Assembly: GCF_020614375.1 (NCBI RefSeq)
Contig: NZ_CP085327.1
Span: forward strand, 372,001 to 436,000
DNA length: 64,000 bases
Direction of reading: 5' to 3'
Source: Haladaptatus salinisoli
Lineage (GTDB): Archaea; Halobacteriota; Halobacteria; Halobacteriales; Haladaptataceae
The notes beneath the pieces were generated by a model. It was not told the DNA's origin, searched no databases, and saw only the letters and a program-made list of their open reading frames with translations. Both the position numbers and the translations under genes were made by a program. Shown here in pieces: positions 32,149-41,327 of this stretch. How positions within the stretch are numbered: the first letter of the stretch is position 1; every line of letters begins with the position of its first letter.

Positions 32149-33165
32149 ATGACGGAAAACTCGCCGACGCCGCGGATCCTCGTCTCGGGCGAGACGCTGG
32201 TGGACTTCCTGCCGGAGCGACCCGGCCCGCTCTCCGACGTCTCGGGCTTCGAGCGCAGGGCGGGCGGCGCGCCCGCGAACGTCGCGGTGGCGCTCTCGCG
32301 GTTGGACGAGACGCCCTGGTTCTGGACGCGAATCGCCCGCGACCCCTTCGGCGACTTCCTCGCCGACGCGCTCGCCGACCGCCTGCCCGACCGATTCGTC
32401 GAGCGCGACCCGGACGCGAAGACGACGCTGGCGTTCGTGACCCACGACGAGTCGGGCGACCGGGCGTTCTCGTTCTACCGCGACGGGACGGCGGACACCC
32501 GGCTTCGACCCGGCGGCGTGCCGGACGACGCGCTCGCCGAACTGGAGTGGGTGTACGTCGGCGGCGTGATGCTGGCGGCCGACCCCGCGCGCTCCGCCAC
32601 GCTCGACCTCGCGGAGCGCGCGAGCGAAGCCGACTGCACCGTGATATTCGACCCGAACGCCCGACCGGAACTCTGGCCCGAAGGGGGGTTCGCCGAGGCC
32701 GTCCGCGAGATGCTGCCCTTCGCCGACGTCGTGAAGGCGACGCCCGAAGACCTCGGGATGGCCGGCTTCGACCCCCGCGAACTCGCCGATTCCGCCGACC
32801 TCGCCGCGGCGGCCAACCCGCCCGACGCCGGCGACCCCGCCGCCCTCGCGGCCGACGTCTGCGAGGAGGGTCCCCACACCGTCCTGCTCACGCTCGGCGG
32901 CGCGGGCGCGTACGCGCGCTCGACCGCCGACGCTCCGTGGGGTGCCGGGTCGACCGGACACGGGGGGTACGACGTTTCGGTCGCGGACACCACGGGCGCG
33001 GGCGACGCCTTCACCGCGGGCGCGCTCGCCGCGCTGGCCGGCGGCGAACCGCTCGACGAGGCGCTCGCGTTCGCCAACGCGGTCGCCGCCCTGACGACGA
33101 CCGAACCGGGCGCGATGACGGCGCTCCCGACGCGCGACGCGGTCGCCGAGCTACGAGATTCGTAG
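32149..33165 (+). CDS. PfkB/ribokinase family sugar kinase (fructokinase-like)
   Basis: A 338-residue PfkB kinase. Substrate-side motif FERRAGGAPANVAVALSRL and the N-terminal sugar-binding part GETLVDFLPERPG are followed by the two-strand lid. The anion-hole/catalytic-base motif is DTTGAGDAFTAGALAAL near residue 280 and the ATP-side motif is VLLTLGGAGAYA. The overall look fits fructokinase or 2-keto-3-deoxygluconate kinase; in haloarchaea fructokinase-like PfkB enzymes feed the modified pathways. The start at 32149 (MTENSPTPRILV) is used, nine codons inside the longest frame. The sequence is highly acidic. Confidence 0.93.
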   Translation: MTENSPTPRILVSGETLVDFLPERPGPLSDVSGFERRAGGAPANVAVALSRLDETPWFWTRIARDPFGDFLADALADRLPDRFVERDPDAKTTLAFVTHDESGDRAFSFYRDGTADTRLRPGGVPDDALAELEWVYVGGVMLAADPARSATLDLAERASEADCTVIFDPNARPELWPEGGFAEAVREMLPFADVVKATPEDLGMAGFDPRELADSADLAAAANPPDAGDPAALAADVCEEGPHTVLLTLGGAGAYARSTADAPWGAGSTGHGGYDVSVADTTGAGDAFTAGALAALAGGEPLDEALAFANAVAALTTTEPGAMTALPTRDAVAELRDS

Positions 33166-33241
33166 CTTCGGTGACGCGATTCGTAACGCCACTCTTAAGC
33201 CGTCTACGAGGAATCCGAAAACAAACCGTGGCTGAGAACGC

Positions 33242-34843
33242 ATGACCGACACGACAGGCGATACGACGACTGATACGATAGAGCCGGAAGGCCCCGCGAG
33301 CCTCGAAGAGGCGTCGTTCGTGGAGTACGGCATCGAAGACAAACCGCCGCTGCTGGAGGCGATATTCCTCGGCTTCCAGCACTACCTGACGATGATCGGC
33401 GCGAACATCGCCGTCCCGCTGGCGCTGGCCAGCGCGATGAACATGCCGACGGGGCAGACGGCCCAGTTCGTCGGCACCTTCTTCGTCGTCTCCGGGGTCG
33501 CGACGCTCGCCCAGACGACGTTCGGCAACCGCTACCCCATCGTGCAGGGGGCGACCTTCTCGATGCTCGCGCCCGCGCTGGCCATCATCGCCGTCATCGG
33601 GGCGGGGTGGCGAACGACGCTCCTCGAACTGCAGGGGGCCGTCATCGCGGCCTGCGCCGTCGAAGTGGTCGTCGGCTACCTCGGCCTCATGGGGCGGCTG
33701 AAGAAGTACCTCTCGCCGGTCGTCATCGCGCCGACCATCGCGCTCATCGGACTGTCGCTGTTCGGCGTCCCCCAGATAACCGACGTGAACGCCGGCGTCG
33801 CCGGAGCGCAGCAGGACTGGTGGCTCCTCGGTCTCACCCTCGGCCTCATCGTCCTCTTCTCGCAGTACCTGAACGATCGCCGCGCGTTCCGGCTGTTCCC
33901 CGTCCTGCTCGGCGTCGTCTCGGCGTGGTTCATCGCGTTCGTGCTGTCGTGGACGGGGTTCTACGCCCCGAGCGCGCCGGGCTACGTGAACTACGGGCAG
34001 GTCGTGCGGGCCGATCTCATCCAGCCCGTGATGCCGCTCCAGTGGGGGATACCCCAGTTTACGCTCCCGTACATCATCGGGATGTTCGCGGGCGTCGTCG
34101 CTTCGATGGTCGAGAGCTTCGGCGACTACCACGCCGTCGCGCGCCTCTCCGGCGTCGGCGCGCCGAGCAGGAGGCGAATCGACCACGGGATCGGGATGGA
34201 GGGCCTCGCCAGCGTCTTCGCCGGAATCATGGGCACCGGCAACGGTTCGACCTCCTACTCCGAGAACATCGGGGCCATCGGCCTGACGGGCGTCGCCTCG
34301 CGCTACGTCGTCCAGATCGGCGCGGTCGTCATGCTAGTCGTCGGCTTCGTCGGCTACTTCGGCCAGCTCGTGGCGACCATCCCGGCACCAATCGTCGGCG
34401 GGCTGTTCATCGCCATGTTCGGGCAGATAGCCGCGGTCGGCCTGTCGAACCTGAAGTACGTCGATATGGACTCCTCGCGCAACCTCTTCATCGTCGGTCT
34501 CGCCCTGTTCGCCGGCCTCGCAATCCCCGCCTACATCGGCCAAATCGGCGTCGGCGTGGAGCAGAGCGGTGCCGAGGTGTTCCAGGCGGGCTTGAGGGGG
34601 GTCGCCGTGGTCGGTCCGGTGCTCGGCACCGACCTCGTCGCCAACACCCTCTACGTCATCCTCGGAACCGGCATGGCGGTCGGCGGCATCGTCGCGTTCG
34701 TCCTCGATAACACGGTCGAAGGGACTCGAGAAGAGCGCGGCCTCGAAGCGTGGGAGGCCATCACCGAGGACGAAGGCGAGTTCCGGAGCGCCTTCGAACG
34801 ATTCGGTTCCGAGCGCGGCACCGACTCCTCGCGGGCCGACTGA
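33242..34843 (+). CDS. NCS2 family nucleobase permease (xanthine/uracil permease)
   Basis: A 533-residue membrane protein with about 14 segments. NCS2 motifs: an N-terminal QHYLTMIGANIAVPLALA, the signature in TM3 (VQGATFSMLAPALAIIAVIG), VIAPTIALIGLSLFG, then SMVESFGDYHAVARLSG (Glu in TM8) and GMEGLASVFAGIMGTGNGST, with SENIGAIGLTGVASRYV following. NCS2 carriers take up purines or pyrimidines with protons; haloarchaeal ones may use sodium. It follows the sugar kinase by 77 bases; the two may be cotranscribed but have no functional link. Confidence 0.96.
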   Translation: MTDTTGDTTTDTIEPEGPASLEEASFVEYGIEDKPPLLEAIFLGFQHYLTMIGANIAVPLALASAMNMPTGQTAQFVGTFFVVSGVATLAQTTFGNRYPIVQGATFSMLAPALAIIAVIGAGWRTTLLELQGAVIAACAVEVVVGYLGLMGRLKKYLSPVVIAPTIALIGLSLFGVPQITDVNAGVAGAQQDWWLLGLTLGLIVLFSQYLNDRRAFRLFPVLLGVVSAWFIAFVLSWTGFYAPSAPGYVNYGQVVRADLIQPVMPLQWGIPQFTLPYIIGMFAGVVASMVESFGDYHAVARLSGVGAPSRRRIDHGIGMEGLASVFAGIMGTGNGSTSYSENIGAIGLTGVASRYVVQIGAVVMLVVGFVGYFGQLVATIPAPIVGGLFIAMFGQIAAVGLSNLKYVDMDSSRNLFIVGLALFAGLAIPAYIGQIGVGVEQSGAEVFQAGLRGVAVVGPVLGTDLVANTLYVILGTGMAVGGIVAFVLDNTVEGTREERGLEAWEAITEDEGEFRSAFERFGSERGTDSSRAD

Positions 34844-35014
34844 CGCGTTCGAACGGGTCGGACTTCGCGGCGCGGAAGGGGGTTTCGACGACGGTCGGCG
34901 CGCTCGCTCCGAAGTGTCACCGGCTGCGTCGCGGTGTCGATCGTCCTAAACCACCCACAACCTTTTGTTCTCTCCTGTCGTGCGTAGCGATAGCACATCG
35001 CACTTTAGATTCCA

Positions 35015-35314
35015 ATGACGGTAGATGACTCGGAGACCACGACGGAATCGTCCACTGACGAGTCGACCACCGACGACCGGCCCGCCGAGAGCGACCGGTC
35101 GGAGATCGAATCGCTTCGGGACGAACTCGAAGCGACGAAAGAACGACTCCGCGACGCCGAGAAGAACCTGCGGTGGATGGCACAACAGCAGGCCACGGAG
35201 ACCGGAAAGAGCGTCTGCCCGCAGTGCAACTCCGGGGGGGCGCTAACGGTCGAGCGAACCGCGACGGGGAAGAAGAAAGTCGAGTGTCGAAAGTGCGGGG
35301 AGCGACTCGTTTAA
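35015..35314 (+). CDS. Coiled-coil zinc-ribbon protein
   Basis: A 99-residue protein. The first 30 residues are Thr/Ser/Glu-rich and disordered, residues about 32-55 form a coiled coil (IESLRDELEATKERLRDAEK), and the end is a zinc ribbon (VCPQCNSGGALTVERT, then VECRKCGERLV). Function unknown; such proteins are common in Halobacteria. A T-rich promoter-like stretch (34963-34976) precedes it. The stop overlaps the stop of the convergent YjbQ gene by four bases. Confidence 0.85.
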   Translation: MTVDDSETTTESSTDESTTDDRPAESDRSEIESLRDELEATKERLRDAEKNLRWMAQQQATETGKSVCPQCNSGGALTVERTATGKKKVECRKCGERLV

Positions 35315-35691
35315 CGGACGACCACCCGGCGCGTCCGCGGCCCGTCGCACTCCACGAACAGTATCGACTGCCACGTTCCGAGTCGGAGTTCGCCGTCCTC
35401 GACTGGAATCGTAGCGTGCTCGCCGAGCACCGTCGCCCGGAGGTGCGCGTCCGCGTTGTCGTCCGTTCGGTCGTGTCGGTAGTCGTCGCTCTCCGGAATC
35501 AGACGCGACAGCGCGGTTTCGAGGTCGGCGAGCAGGCGCGGTTCGTCCTCGTTGACGACCACCTCCGCGGTCGTGTGCGGCACGAAGACGGTGCAAGTGC
35601 CGGCGTCGGCGGAGTCGGCGACGCACTCCGCCACGCGGTCGGTGATGTTCACGACGTCCACGCGCTCCTCGGTTCTCACTTCGAATTCCAT
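35311..35691 (-). CDS. YjbQ/UPF0047 family protein (secondary thiamine-phosphate synthase type)
   Basis: A 126-residue protein of the YjbQ fold. Conserved parts are CTVFVPHTTAEVVVNEDEP and the ending GTWQSILFVECDGPRTRRV. YjbQ proteins form trimers with a metal site (the His of HTTAE) and in some bacteria have weak thiamine-phosphate synthase activity; the physiological role is uncertain. I use the ATG at 35691 (MEFEVRTEER) rather than the longest frame at 35787, whose extra 32 residues overlap the divergent MazG-like gene. Confidence 0.93.
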   Translation of the reverse strand: MEFEVRTEERVDVVNITDRVAECVADSADAGTCTVFVPHTTAEVVVNEDEPRLLADLETALSRLIPESDDYRHDRTDDNADAHLRATVLGEHATIPVEDGELRLGTWQSILFVECDGPRTRRVVVR

Positions 35692-35745
35692 CGTCCCCGA
35701 CTTCGACTCGCGGGGTCTAAATCCCCGGTCGGAAATGAAACTATC

Positions 35746-36072
35746 GTGAAAGAACAGCAGACCGTCGCGCGGTTCCTCGCCGAACACGAACTGGACGCGC
35801 CGCCCGCCTACCGACTGCTCGACCTCGCGTCGGAAGTCGGCGAACTGGCGAAAGACGCGAACGAATCGACCGCCTACGGTTCGAACCCCGGCGCGGTTTC
35901 GGTCGAGTCGGACGAACTGGGGGACGCGCTCTTCTCGCTCCTGTCGCTCGCCGAATCGCTGGACATCGACGCCGGTGCGGCCCTCGACGAGGCGCTGGCG
36001 AAGTACGAATCCCGAATCGAAGAACGGGGTGAGGTGGGTTCCCGTCCGACGGGGTGCTCCGAGCGACGCTGA
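35746..36072 (+). CDS. MazG-like nucleotide pyrophosphohydrolase
   Basis: A 108-residue all-alpha protein with the MazG/dUTPase-like helix motif. EVGELAKDANEST and ESDELGDALFSLLSLAESL supply the two acidic pairs that bind magnesium. MazG-type enzymes hydrolyse aberrant or non-canonical NTPs. I choose the GTG at 35746 (VKEQQTVARFLAEHELDAP), which starts 54 bases from the divergent YjbQ start. The C-terminal end (GSRPTGCSERR) is variable. Confidence 0.88.
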   Translation: MKEQQTVARFLAEHELDAPPAYRLLDLASEVGELAKDANESTAYGSNPGAVSVESDELGDALFSLLSLAESLDIDAGAALDEALAKYESRIEERGEVGSRPTGCSERR

Positions 36073-36130
36073 CCCGAACGCTCGCGGCCGTCTCCGCGAC
36101 GGACGAACTGACGGCGTCGACTCCGGAAAT

Positions 36131-36187
36131 TATCAAATTTGATAGCGATTGATCGAAAGAACTATCCATAGCTTGGCTATCCATTGC
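36131..36187. promoter_or_regulatory. Palindrome and direct repeats before the binding protein/transducer operon
   Basis: tatcaaatttgata (36131-36144) is a perfect 14-base palindrome. Downstream lie two near-identical 11-mers, ctatccatagc (36162-36172) and ctatccattgc (36177-36187), then the start codon at 36193. They lie where a TATA box and operators would be. The regulator is unknown. Confidence 0.5.
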
Positions 36188-36192
36188 TATGA

Positions 36193-37437
36193 ATGACAAT
36201 TGATGTATCGAGGAGAGGATATTTACGCTTAGCCGGGGAGACGCTCCCGGCGGCCGGTGCCCTTTCCGGCTGCCTCGGCGGCAAGTTAGGTCGGTCGCCG
36301 ATACGCTTCGGCGCGCTGATGCCGCTCTCGGCCTCGGGCTTTCTCGGAACCGTCGCGAAACACCACCGCCGCGCGGTCGAACGAGCGGTCGCCGACGTCA
36401 ATCGCGCGGGCGGACCGCTCGGACGAACCGTCGAACTCGCGGTCGAGGACAGCGAACTCGACCCCAAAAAGGCGAAGAGAGCTTTCGACTCCTTCGTCGA
36501 CGCGGGGGTCGTCGGATTCGTCGGGCCGGTCGTCAGCGACATCTCGCTCGCGCTCTCCGAGCGACTCGCACGCGAGGGCGTCATCGCGGTCAGCCCGTCC
36601 AGCACGCACCCGGCGCTCGCGTCGGCGGGCGCGGCGAACGGAACGAAGTTCTTCGCCCGCACCGCCGCGAACGACATTCAGCAGGCGCTCGTGATGGCTA
36701 AAATCCTCAACAGCGACCGCTACGCGAGCGCCGACGAGGTCGCCATCGTCCACGTGAACAACCGCTTCGGAGCGGGACTCGCCGAGACCATCGGAGCCGA
36801 GGTCTCGGGCGACGTCGTCGCCACGGTTCCGTTCCCGCCGGGGCGCGAGACGTACGCCAGGCAGGTCGCGGAAGTTCAACGCTCGGAAGCGGACGCGGTC
36901 GCGTTCGCCAGCGAACCCGGTAACACGAAGGTGCTCGAACTGCTGGCCGACGGATCGTACGACGGCGAGTACGTTTTGAGCGCGGGTCTCCTTCCGAGCG
37001 AGATTCCGACGCACATGGAGGGGATGTACAGCGCGTCCGTGGCGTCCGAGAGCACGACCGGCGCGATGGAACTCCGGCAGAAGCTGCGCGACATCGCCCC
37101 GCTCGCCCCGTACACTCGACACGCGTACGACGCGCTGTTCCTGCTCGCGCTCGCGACGGAGCAAGCCGGCGAGGCCGACGCGAGCGCTATCAGCGAGAAC
37201 CTCGTATCCGTCTCCGGCGGCCGCGGACAGACCGTTTCGGTCGGGGATTTCGACCGCGCGGCGACCCTCCTGAACGCGAATCGAGCGGTGAACTACCAGG
37301 GAGCGTCGAGTTCCGTCGACCTGAACGCGAACCTCGAACCGCTCAACGCCTACGTCATCGAGCGAGTCGAGAACGGAGCGGCCGACGAACTCGAACTGCT
37401 ACAGACCTCCTTTTTCGAGGGGAGGGAGGAACGATGA
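36193..37437 (+). CDS. ABC-type branched-chain amino acid-binding lipoprotein (BasB-like chemotaxis receptor partner)
   Basis: A 414-residue periplasmic-binding-protein of the leucine/isoleucine/valine type (Peripla_BP_6). Signal: SRRGYLRLAGE (Tat) with lipobox LSGC at about residue 28. The fold has FGALMPLSASGFLGTVAKH, VGFVGPVVSDISLALSERLA, VIAVSPSSTHPALASAG and the C-terminal TRHAYDALFLLALATEQAG. No permease or ATPase follows; instead the next gene is a methyl-accepting transducer that overlaps it by four bases (ATGA). In Halobacterium salinarum the BasB/BasT pair works this way for branched-chain amino acids. The ligand here is not certain. Confidence 0.93.
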   Translation: MTIDVSRRGYLRLAGETLPAAGALSGCLGGKLGRSPIRFGALMPLSASGFLGTVAKHHRRAVERAVADVNRAGGPLGRTVELAVEDSELDPKKAKRAFDSFVDAGVVGFVGPVVSDISLALSERLAREGVIAVSPSSTHPALASAGAANGTKFFARTAANDIQQALVMAKILNSDRYASADEVAIVHVNNRFGAGLAETIGAEVSGDVVATVPFPPGRETYARQVAEVQRSEADAVAFASEPGNTKVLELLADGSYDGEYVLSAGLLPSEIPTHMEGMYSASVASESTTGAMELRQKLRDIAPLAPYTRHAYDALFLLALATEQAGEADASAISENLVSVSGGRGQTVSVGDFDRAATLLNANRAVNYQGASSSVDLNANLEPLNAYVIERVENGAADELELLQTSFFEGREER

Positions 37438-39848
37438 CCGACGACTCCCGCGGCCGAACGCTCGCGGGGCGATTCGAACGACTGCTGCCCACCCGCATCA
37501 GGCGAAGTTACGCGGCGAAGTTCGGGGTCATCCTGTTCTCGATCCTGCTCCTCATCGCCGCCATCGGCTTCTACATCCACTTCGACACGAAGCGACTCGT
37601 CCAGGGGGAGACGCGCTCGGAGATAAACAACGCCGCGAAGGGCGAGGCCGAAGCGCTCCACGACTGGGTCGCGAAGAAGCGGTCGACCACTCGCTTCCTC
37701 GCCGAATCGCTCTCGGGGAACCGGTCGAACGCGGAACGACAGGCGCTCGTCGAGCGAAAACTCATCGCCCTGCCGAACGACGTGCAGGCCGTCCACTACG
37801 TGGACAGAAAGAGCGGAACGGTGCTCGCCAGCACGACCGACGAACTCGTCGGGAAGACGCCGAAAGCGATCGACGCGGCGTGGTCGAACGGATCGATATC
37901 GTTCGCCGACGACGACGCCGTCCGGGTCACGTCGCCGTACGAAACGGGCGGCGAGCCGGTCACCGCGTTCGTCGCGCCGACCTCGAACCCGGATCGGATG
38001 GTGGTCATGACCGCCTCGCTCGCCGAACGCTCTCACGCGCTCTCGGCGCCGATAGCGACCGGCGATATCACGGTGGTCGACGGGAAGGGGACGGTGCTCC
38101 TCGACAACCGGAACACCCGCGTACTGGACTCGTACGCGGGCGAGTCGTCGATCATCGAGGACGGTCTCGCCGGGAACAGCGGCATCCGGCGAGTGTCCGG
38201 CGCGAACGACGAATCTTCGGTCATGGCGTACACGCCGGTCGTCGGAACGGACTGGGTGCTCTTGTATCAGGTGCCCGTGGACTCGGCGTTCGCGCTCCAG
38301 ACCCACGTCACCCGGAACATCGGGCTGCTCGTCCTGATGGCCGTGCTCGCGCTCGTGGTCGTCGGTCTCTCCATCGGTCGCGGAACCGCTCGTTCCCTGT
38401 CCGATGTTTCGGAGACGGCGGACGGGATCGCGTCCGGGGAACTCGCGGTCGACCTGCCGGCGACGACCCGCGAGGACGAGATGGGGCGGCTGTTCGACTC
38501 GTTCGAATCGATGCACGAGTACCTGAACACGGTCGCCGACCAGGCCGACGCCCTCGCCCGAAAGGAGTTCGACGCGCCGGCGTTCGACGAATCCGTTCCG
38601 GGCGAGTTCGGCGAGACGCTGGAACGGATGCGCGACGATCTCCGAACGATGGTCGCAGACATCGAACGAGCGCGCGCCGAAGCCGAGACCGCGCAAGCCG
38701 AAGCGGAGTCGGCGCAGGCGGAGGCCGAGGAACTCAACGCGGCGCTCCGGCGCAAGTCGACCGAGTTCGGCGCAGTGATGGGACGGGCCGCCGACGGCGA
38801 CCTCACCCAGCGGATGTCCACGGAAAGCCCGACGGAGTCGATGACCGAAATCGCCCGGGAGTTCAACGCGATGATGGCGGAACTCGAATCGACGATACGC
38901 GACGTCCACGAGTTCGCCGAAACCGTCGCCGCGGCGAGTCAGGAGGTCACCGCGAGCACGCACGAGATAGAACGGGCGAGCGAACAGGTGACGGAATCGA
39001 CGCAGGTGATGTCGTCGGGGACGGTCGAGCAGTCGGAGCGACTCGAGCGCACCGCCGGAGAGATGAGCGAACTGTCGGCGACCATCGAGGAGATAGCCGC
39101 CTCCGCGGATCAGGTGACCGCGACCGCCCGACACACGGAAACGCTCGGAGAGGACGGTCGCGCCGCCGCGCAGGCGGCCATCGAGGAGATGACCGCTATC
39201 GAATCCGGCGCCGACGCGACGGTCGAACAGATGGAGGAACTGGAGTCGGAGATCGCGCGCATCGGCGACGTGGTCGAACTCATCCGCTCCATCGCCGACC
39301 AGACGAACATGCTGGCGTTGAACGCGAATATCGAAGCCGCGAGCGCCGACGGCTCAACCGAAGGCTTCGAAGTCGTCGCCAACGAGGTCAAGGAACTCGC
39401 CAACGAGACGAAGGAGGCGGTCGGCGATATCGAACGCCGCATCGACACCGTCCGGGAGCACGCGGAACTGACCGCCGACGACATCCGGACGACGCGCGAC
39501 GCCATCGCCGACGGTACCGAAACGGTTCACGAGGCCCAGGAGTCGCTTCGGGAGATCGTGAACAACGTCGAGGAGACGAGCGTCGGCGTCAGCGAGATAA
39601 ACGACGTGACCGACGACCAAGCCGCGACCACGGAGGAAGTGGTCGCCGCGGTGGACGAGGTGACGCGGATCAGCGAGGAGACCGCCGCGGAGGCGGAGGA
39701 CGTGGCGGCCGCGACGGAAGAACAGACCGCCTCGCTCGGCGAGGTCTCCCGAAGCGCGGAGTCGCTCTCGCGACAGGCGGAATCGCTCGCCGCCACGGTC
39801 GATAGCTTCCGCGTCGGCCCACGCGCCGATTCCGACGGCGAGGCGTAA
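37434..39848 (+). CDS. Methyl-accepting chemotaxis transducer (halobacterial Htr, BasT-like)
   Basis: An 804-residue transducer. One membrane segment lies near residues 25-50 (FGVILFSILLLIAAIGFYI) and the second near 285-315 (IGLLVLMAVLALVVVGLSIG). The extracellular region between them is a dCache-like sensor (VQAVHYVDRKSGTVLAST, LLYQVPVDSAFALQ). A HAMP domain follows, then a helical linker with EAETAQAEAESAQAEAEE, and the signalling hairpin with tip RSIADQTNMLALNANIEAA. The Ala/Gln/Glu-rich methylation helices are evident. The adjacent binding protein suggests it senses an extracellular ligand and passes the signal to CheA. No che genes are in the window. Confidence 0.96.
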   Translation: MTDDSRGRTLAGRFERLLPTRIRRSYAAKFGVILFSILLLIAAIGFYIHFDTKRLVQGETRSEINNAAKGEAEALHDWVAKKRSTTRFLAESLSGNRSNAERQALVERKLIALPNDVQAVHYVDRKSGTVLASTTDELVGKTPKAIDAAWSNGSISFADDDAVRVTSPYETGGEPVTAFVAPTSNPDRMVVMTASLAERSHALSAPIATGDITVVDGKGTVLLDNRNTRVLDSYAGESSIIEDGLAGNSGIRRVSGANDESSVMAYTPVVGTDWVLLYQVPVDSAFALQTHVTRNIGLLVLMAVLALVVVGLSIGRGTARSLSDVSETADGIASGELAVDLPATTREDEMGRLFDSFESMHEYLNTVADQADALARKEFDAPAFDESVPGEFGETLERMRDDLRTMVADIERARAEAETAQAEAESAQAEAEELNAALRRKSTEFGAVMGRAADGDLTQRMSTESPTESMTEIAREFNAMMAELESTIRDVHEFAETVAAASQEVTASTHEIERASEQVTESTQVMSSGTVEQSERLERTAGEMSELSATIEEIAASADQVTATARHTETLGEDGRAAAQAAIEEMTAIESGADATVEQMEELESEIARIGDVVELIRSIADQTNMLALNANIEAASADGSTEGFEVVANEVKELANETKEAVGDIERRIDTVREHAELTADDIRTTRDAIADGTETVHEAQESLREIVNNVEETSVGVSEINDVTDDQAATTEEVVAAVDEVTRISEETAAEAEDVAAATEEQTASLGEVSRSAESLSRQAESLAATVDSFRVGPRADSDGEA

Positions 39849-39918
39849 TCGCCGGATCGCCGCCCACAAACGAAGACGGCACCGCCACCGATTTACCGCC
39901 TCGGTGAGAGGTACTCCC

Positions 39919-40395
39919 ATGCACGAGCGAGCGCGAGAGTTCGGCGAGCGCGCCGATACGGAGTACGGCTTCGACATCGACGTTCACGAATTCCCGGAGG
40001 GAACGAAGACCGCCGCGGACGCCGCGAACGCCATCAGTTGCGACGTGGCGCAGATAGCGAGCAGTCTCGTCTTCCGCGCCGGCGACGACCTCGTGGTCGT
40101 CGTGACCAGCGGGGCGAACCGGGTGAGCGAGGCGAAACTGGCCGACGTCGAAGGCGTCCCGAAGGGCGAGGTCGAGATGGCCGACGCCGCCGAGATTCGG
40201 AACACCGTGGGCTGGTCCATCGGCGGCGTGCCGCCCTTCTGTCACGACGCCGAACTTCCCGTCTACCTGGACGAGACGCTGACGGAGTTCGAGACGGTGT
40301 GGGCCGCGGCGGGAACGCCGAAGGCCGTCTTTCCGATTTCGCCGGGAAAACTGCGGGAGTTCTCGGGTGCGACCGTCGTCGCCGTGAGCGAGTGA
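39919..40395 (+). CDS. YbaK/EbsC family aminoacyl-tRNA deacylase
   Basis: A 158-residue protein of the YbaK/ProX-like editing fold. Features are YGFDIDVHEFPEGTKTAADAA, ASSLVFRAGDDLVVVVTSGANRV (with the conserved Lys replaced by a serine/arginine-rich region), VGWSIGGVPPF, and the ending KAVFPISPGKLREFSGATVV. Relatives hydrolyse mischarged Cys/Ala-tRNAPro. The start at 39919 (MHERAREFGERADTEY) is used, five codons inside the longest frame. It has its own promoter region after the transducer gene and is followed by a DUF4149 protein after 38 bases. Confidence 0.92.
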   Translation: MHERAREFGERADTEYGFDIDVHEFPEGTKTAADAANAISCDVAQIASSLVFRAGDDLVVVVTSGANRVSEAKLADVEGVPKGEVEMADAAEIRNTVGWSIGGVPPFCHDAELPVYLDETLTEFETVWAAAGTPKAVFPISPGKLREFSGATVVAVSE

Positions 40396-40433
40396 CCGAA
40401 ACGCCGATTTTCGCTCCCTTCCAACCGTCCGCC

Positions 40434-40862
40434 ATGGCGCTCCTCGAAACGACGCTGTCGATGGTCGTCGACACGACCCTCGGAAGTTGGCTCGGGAGTA
40501 TGGTATTTTTCTCGTTCATCGCCGCGCCGACGACGTTCGACGTACTCGGTGACGACGCCGGACGGGTGGTCAACGCCATCTTCCCGAAATACTACGCCTT
40601 CGGTCAGATTCTCGGGTTTACGGCGTTCACCGCCGTCCTCGTCGCGGGAAGCGAAGGAATGCTCGGTTCGACGCTGTCGCTTTCGATCCAAGTGCTGCTA
40701 CTGGTCGCGCTCTCCGCGACCATCTACTCCCGAGCAGTGCTCGTCCCGAGGATGAAGGAGGCGGGCGACGACGGCTTCGCACGATATCACGGACAGTCGG
40801 TGCTGTTGAACGGCGTCGCCATGCTCGCAGTTGCGGGCGGACTGGTTCTCTCTCACCTGTGA
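40434..40862 (+). CDS. DUF4149 family membrane protein
   Basis: A 142-residue membrane protein with four helices (WLGSMVFFSFIAAPTTFDVL, YYAFGQILGFTAFTAVLVAG, LSIQVLLLVALSATIYSR, NGVAMLAVAGGLVLSHL). The early motif FFSFIAAPTTFDVL and the Arg/His-containing loop before the last helix fit DUF4149 (TMEM205-like) proteins. Function unknown. The stop overlaps the GTG start of the next gene (GTGA), so the two are coupled. Confidence 0.88.
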   Translation: MALLETTLSMVVDTTLGSWLGSMVFFSFIAAPTTFDVLGDDAGRVVNAIFPKYYAFGQILGFTAFTAVLVAGSEGMLGSTLSLSIQVLLLVALSATIYSRAVLVPRMKEAGDDGFARYHGQSVLLNGVAMLAVAGGLVLSHL

Positions 40863-41302
40863 CGGGAACCTACACCCTGCTGGTCGAACTCGTCTCCGCC
40901 GCCGAAATCGAGTTCGGCGCGAAAGGGACGAGGGACCTCGATTCCGGCTGGTACGCCTACACCGGCGGCGCCTTCGGTCGGGGCGGTTTCTCGCGCGTCG
41001 ACCGCCACGCGCGAGTCGCGGCGGGGGAGAACGACGCCCGCCACTGGCACGTCGATTACCTGCTCGGCCACCCCGACGCCCGACTCGCGGACGACGTGCG
41101 AACCGCGGACGAAGACGTGGAGTGCGCGGTCGCCCGGAGACTCGGCGACGAACTCCGGTCGGTCTCGGGAATCGGGGCGTCCGACTGCGACTGCGGGACG
41201 CACCTCCACTTCGCGCCCGACCGAGACGCCCTCGAACGCGCGGTTCGACGGGCGCACGACCGCGGTGATTCTCGCGGGACGCGAAACGGGCACTACTTTT
41301 AA
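40859..41302 (+). CDS. DUF123 / GIY-YIG-like nuclease family protein
   Basis: A 147-residue protein of the DUF123 family, which resembles GIY-YIG and endonuclease III-associated domains. Motifs are YTLLVELVSAAEIEFGAKG, SGWYAYTGGAFGRGGFSRVD and HWHVDYLLGHPDA, with a conserved Arg/His cluster (RVDRHARVAAGENDARHW) and a Cys pair (SDCDCGTHLHF). It starts with GTG overlapping the preceding stop. DUF123 in archaea has unknown function, with a nuclease-like role proposed. It ends 26 bases before the ACD gene. Confidence 0.85.
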   Translation: MTGTYTLLVELVSAAEIEFGAKGTRDLDSGWYAYTGGAFGRGGFSRVDRHARVAAGENDARHWHVDYLLGHPDARLADDVRTADEDVECAVARRLGDELRSVSGIGASDCDCGTHLHFAPDRDALERAVRRAHDRGDSRGTRNGHYF

Positions 41303-41327
41303 TCCCGCGCTGACCGACTTCCGAACG

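Noticed and set aside
37350..39134. A 594-codon antisense open frame in the transducer gene
   Set aside because: Shadow of the MCP gene; Arg/His/Gly-rich without recognisable domains.
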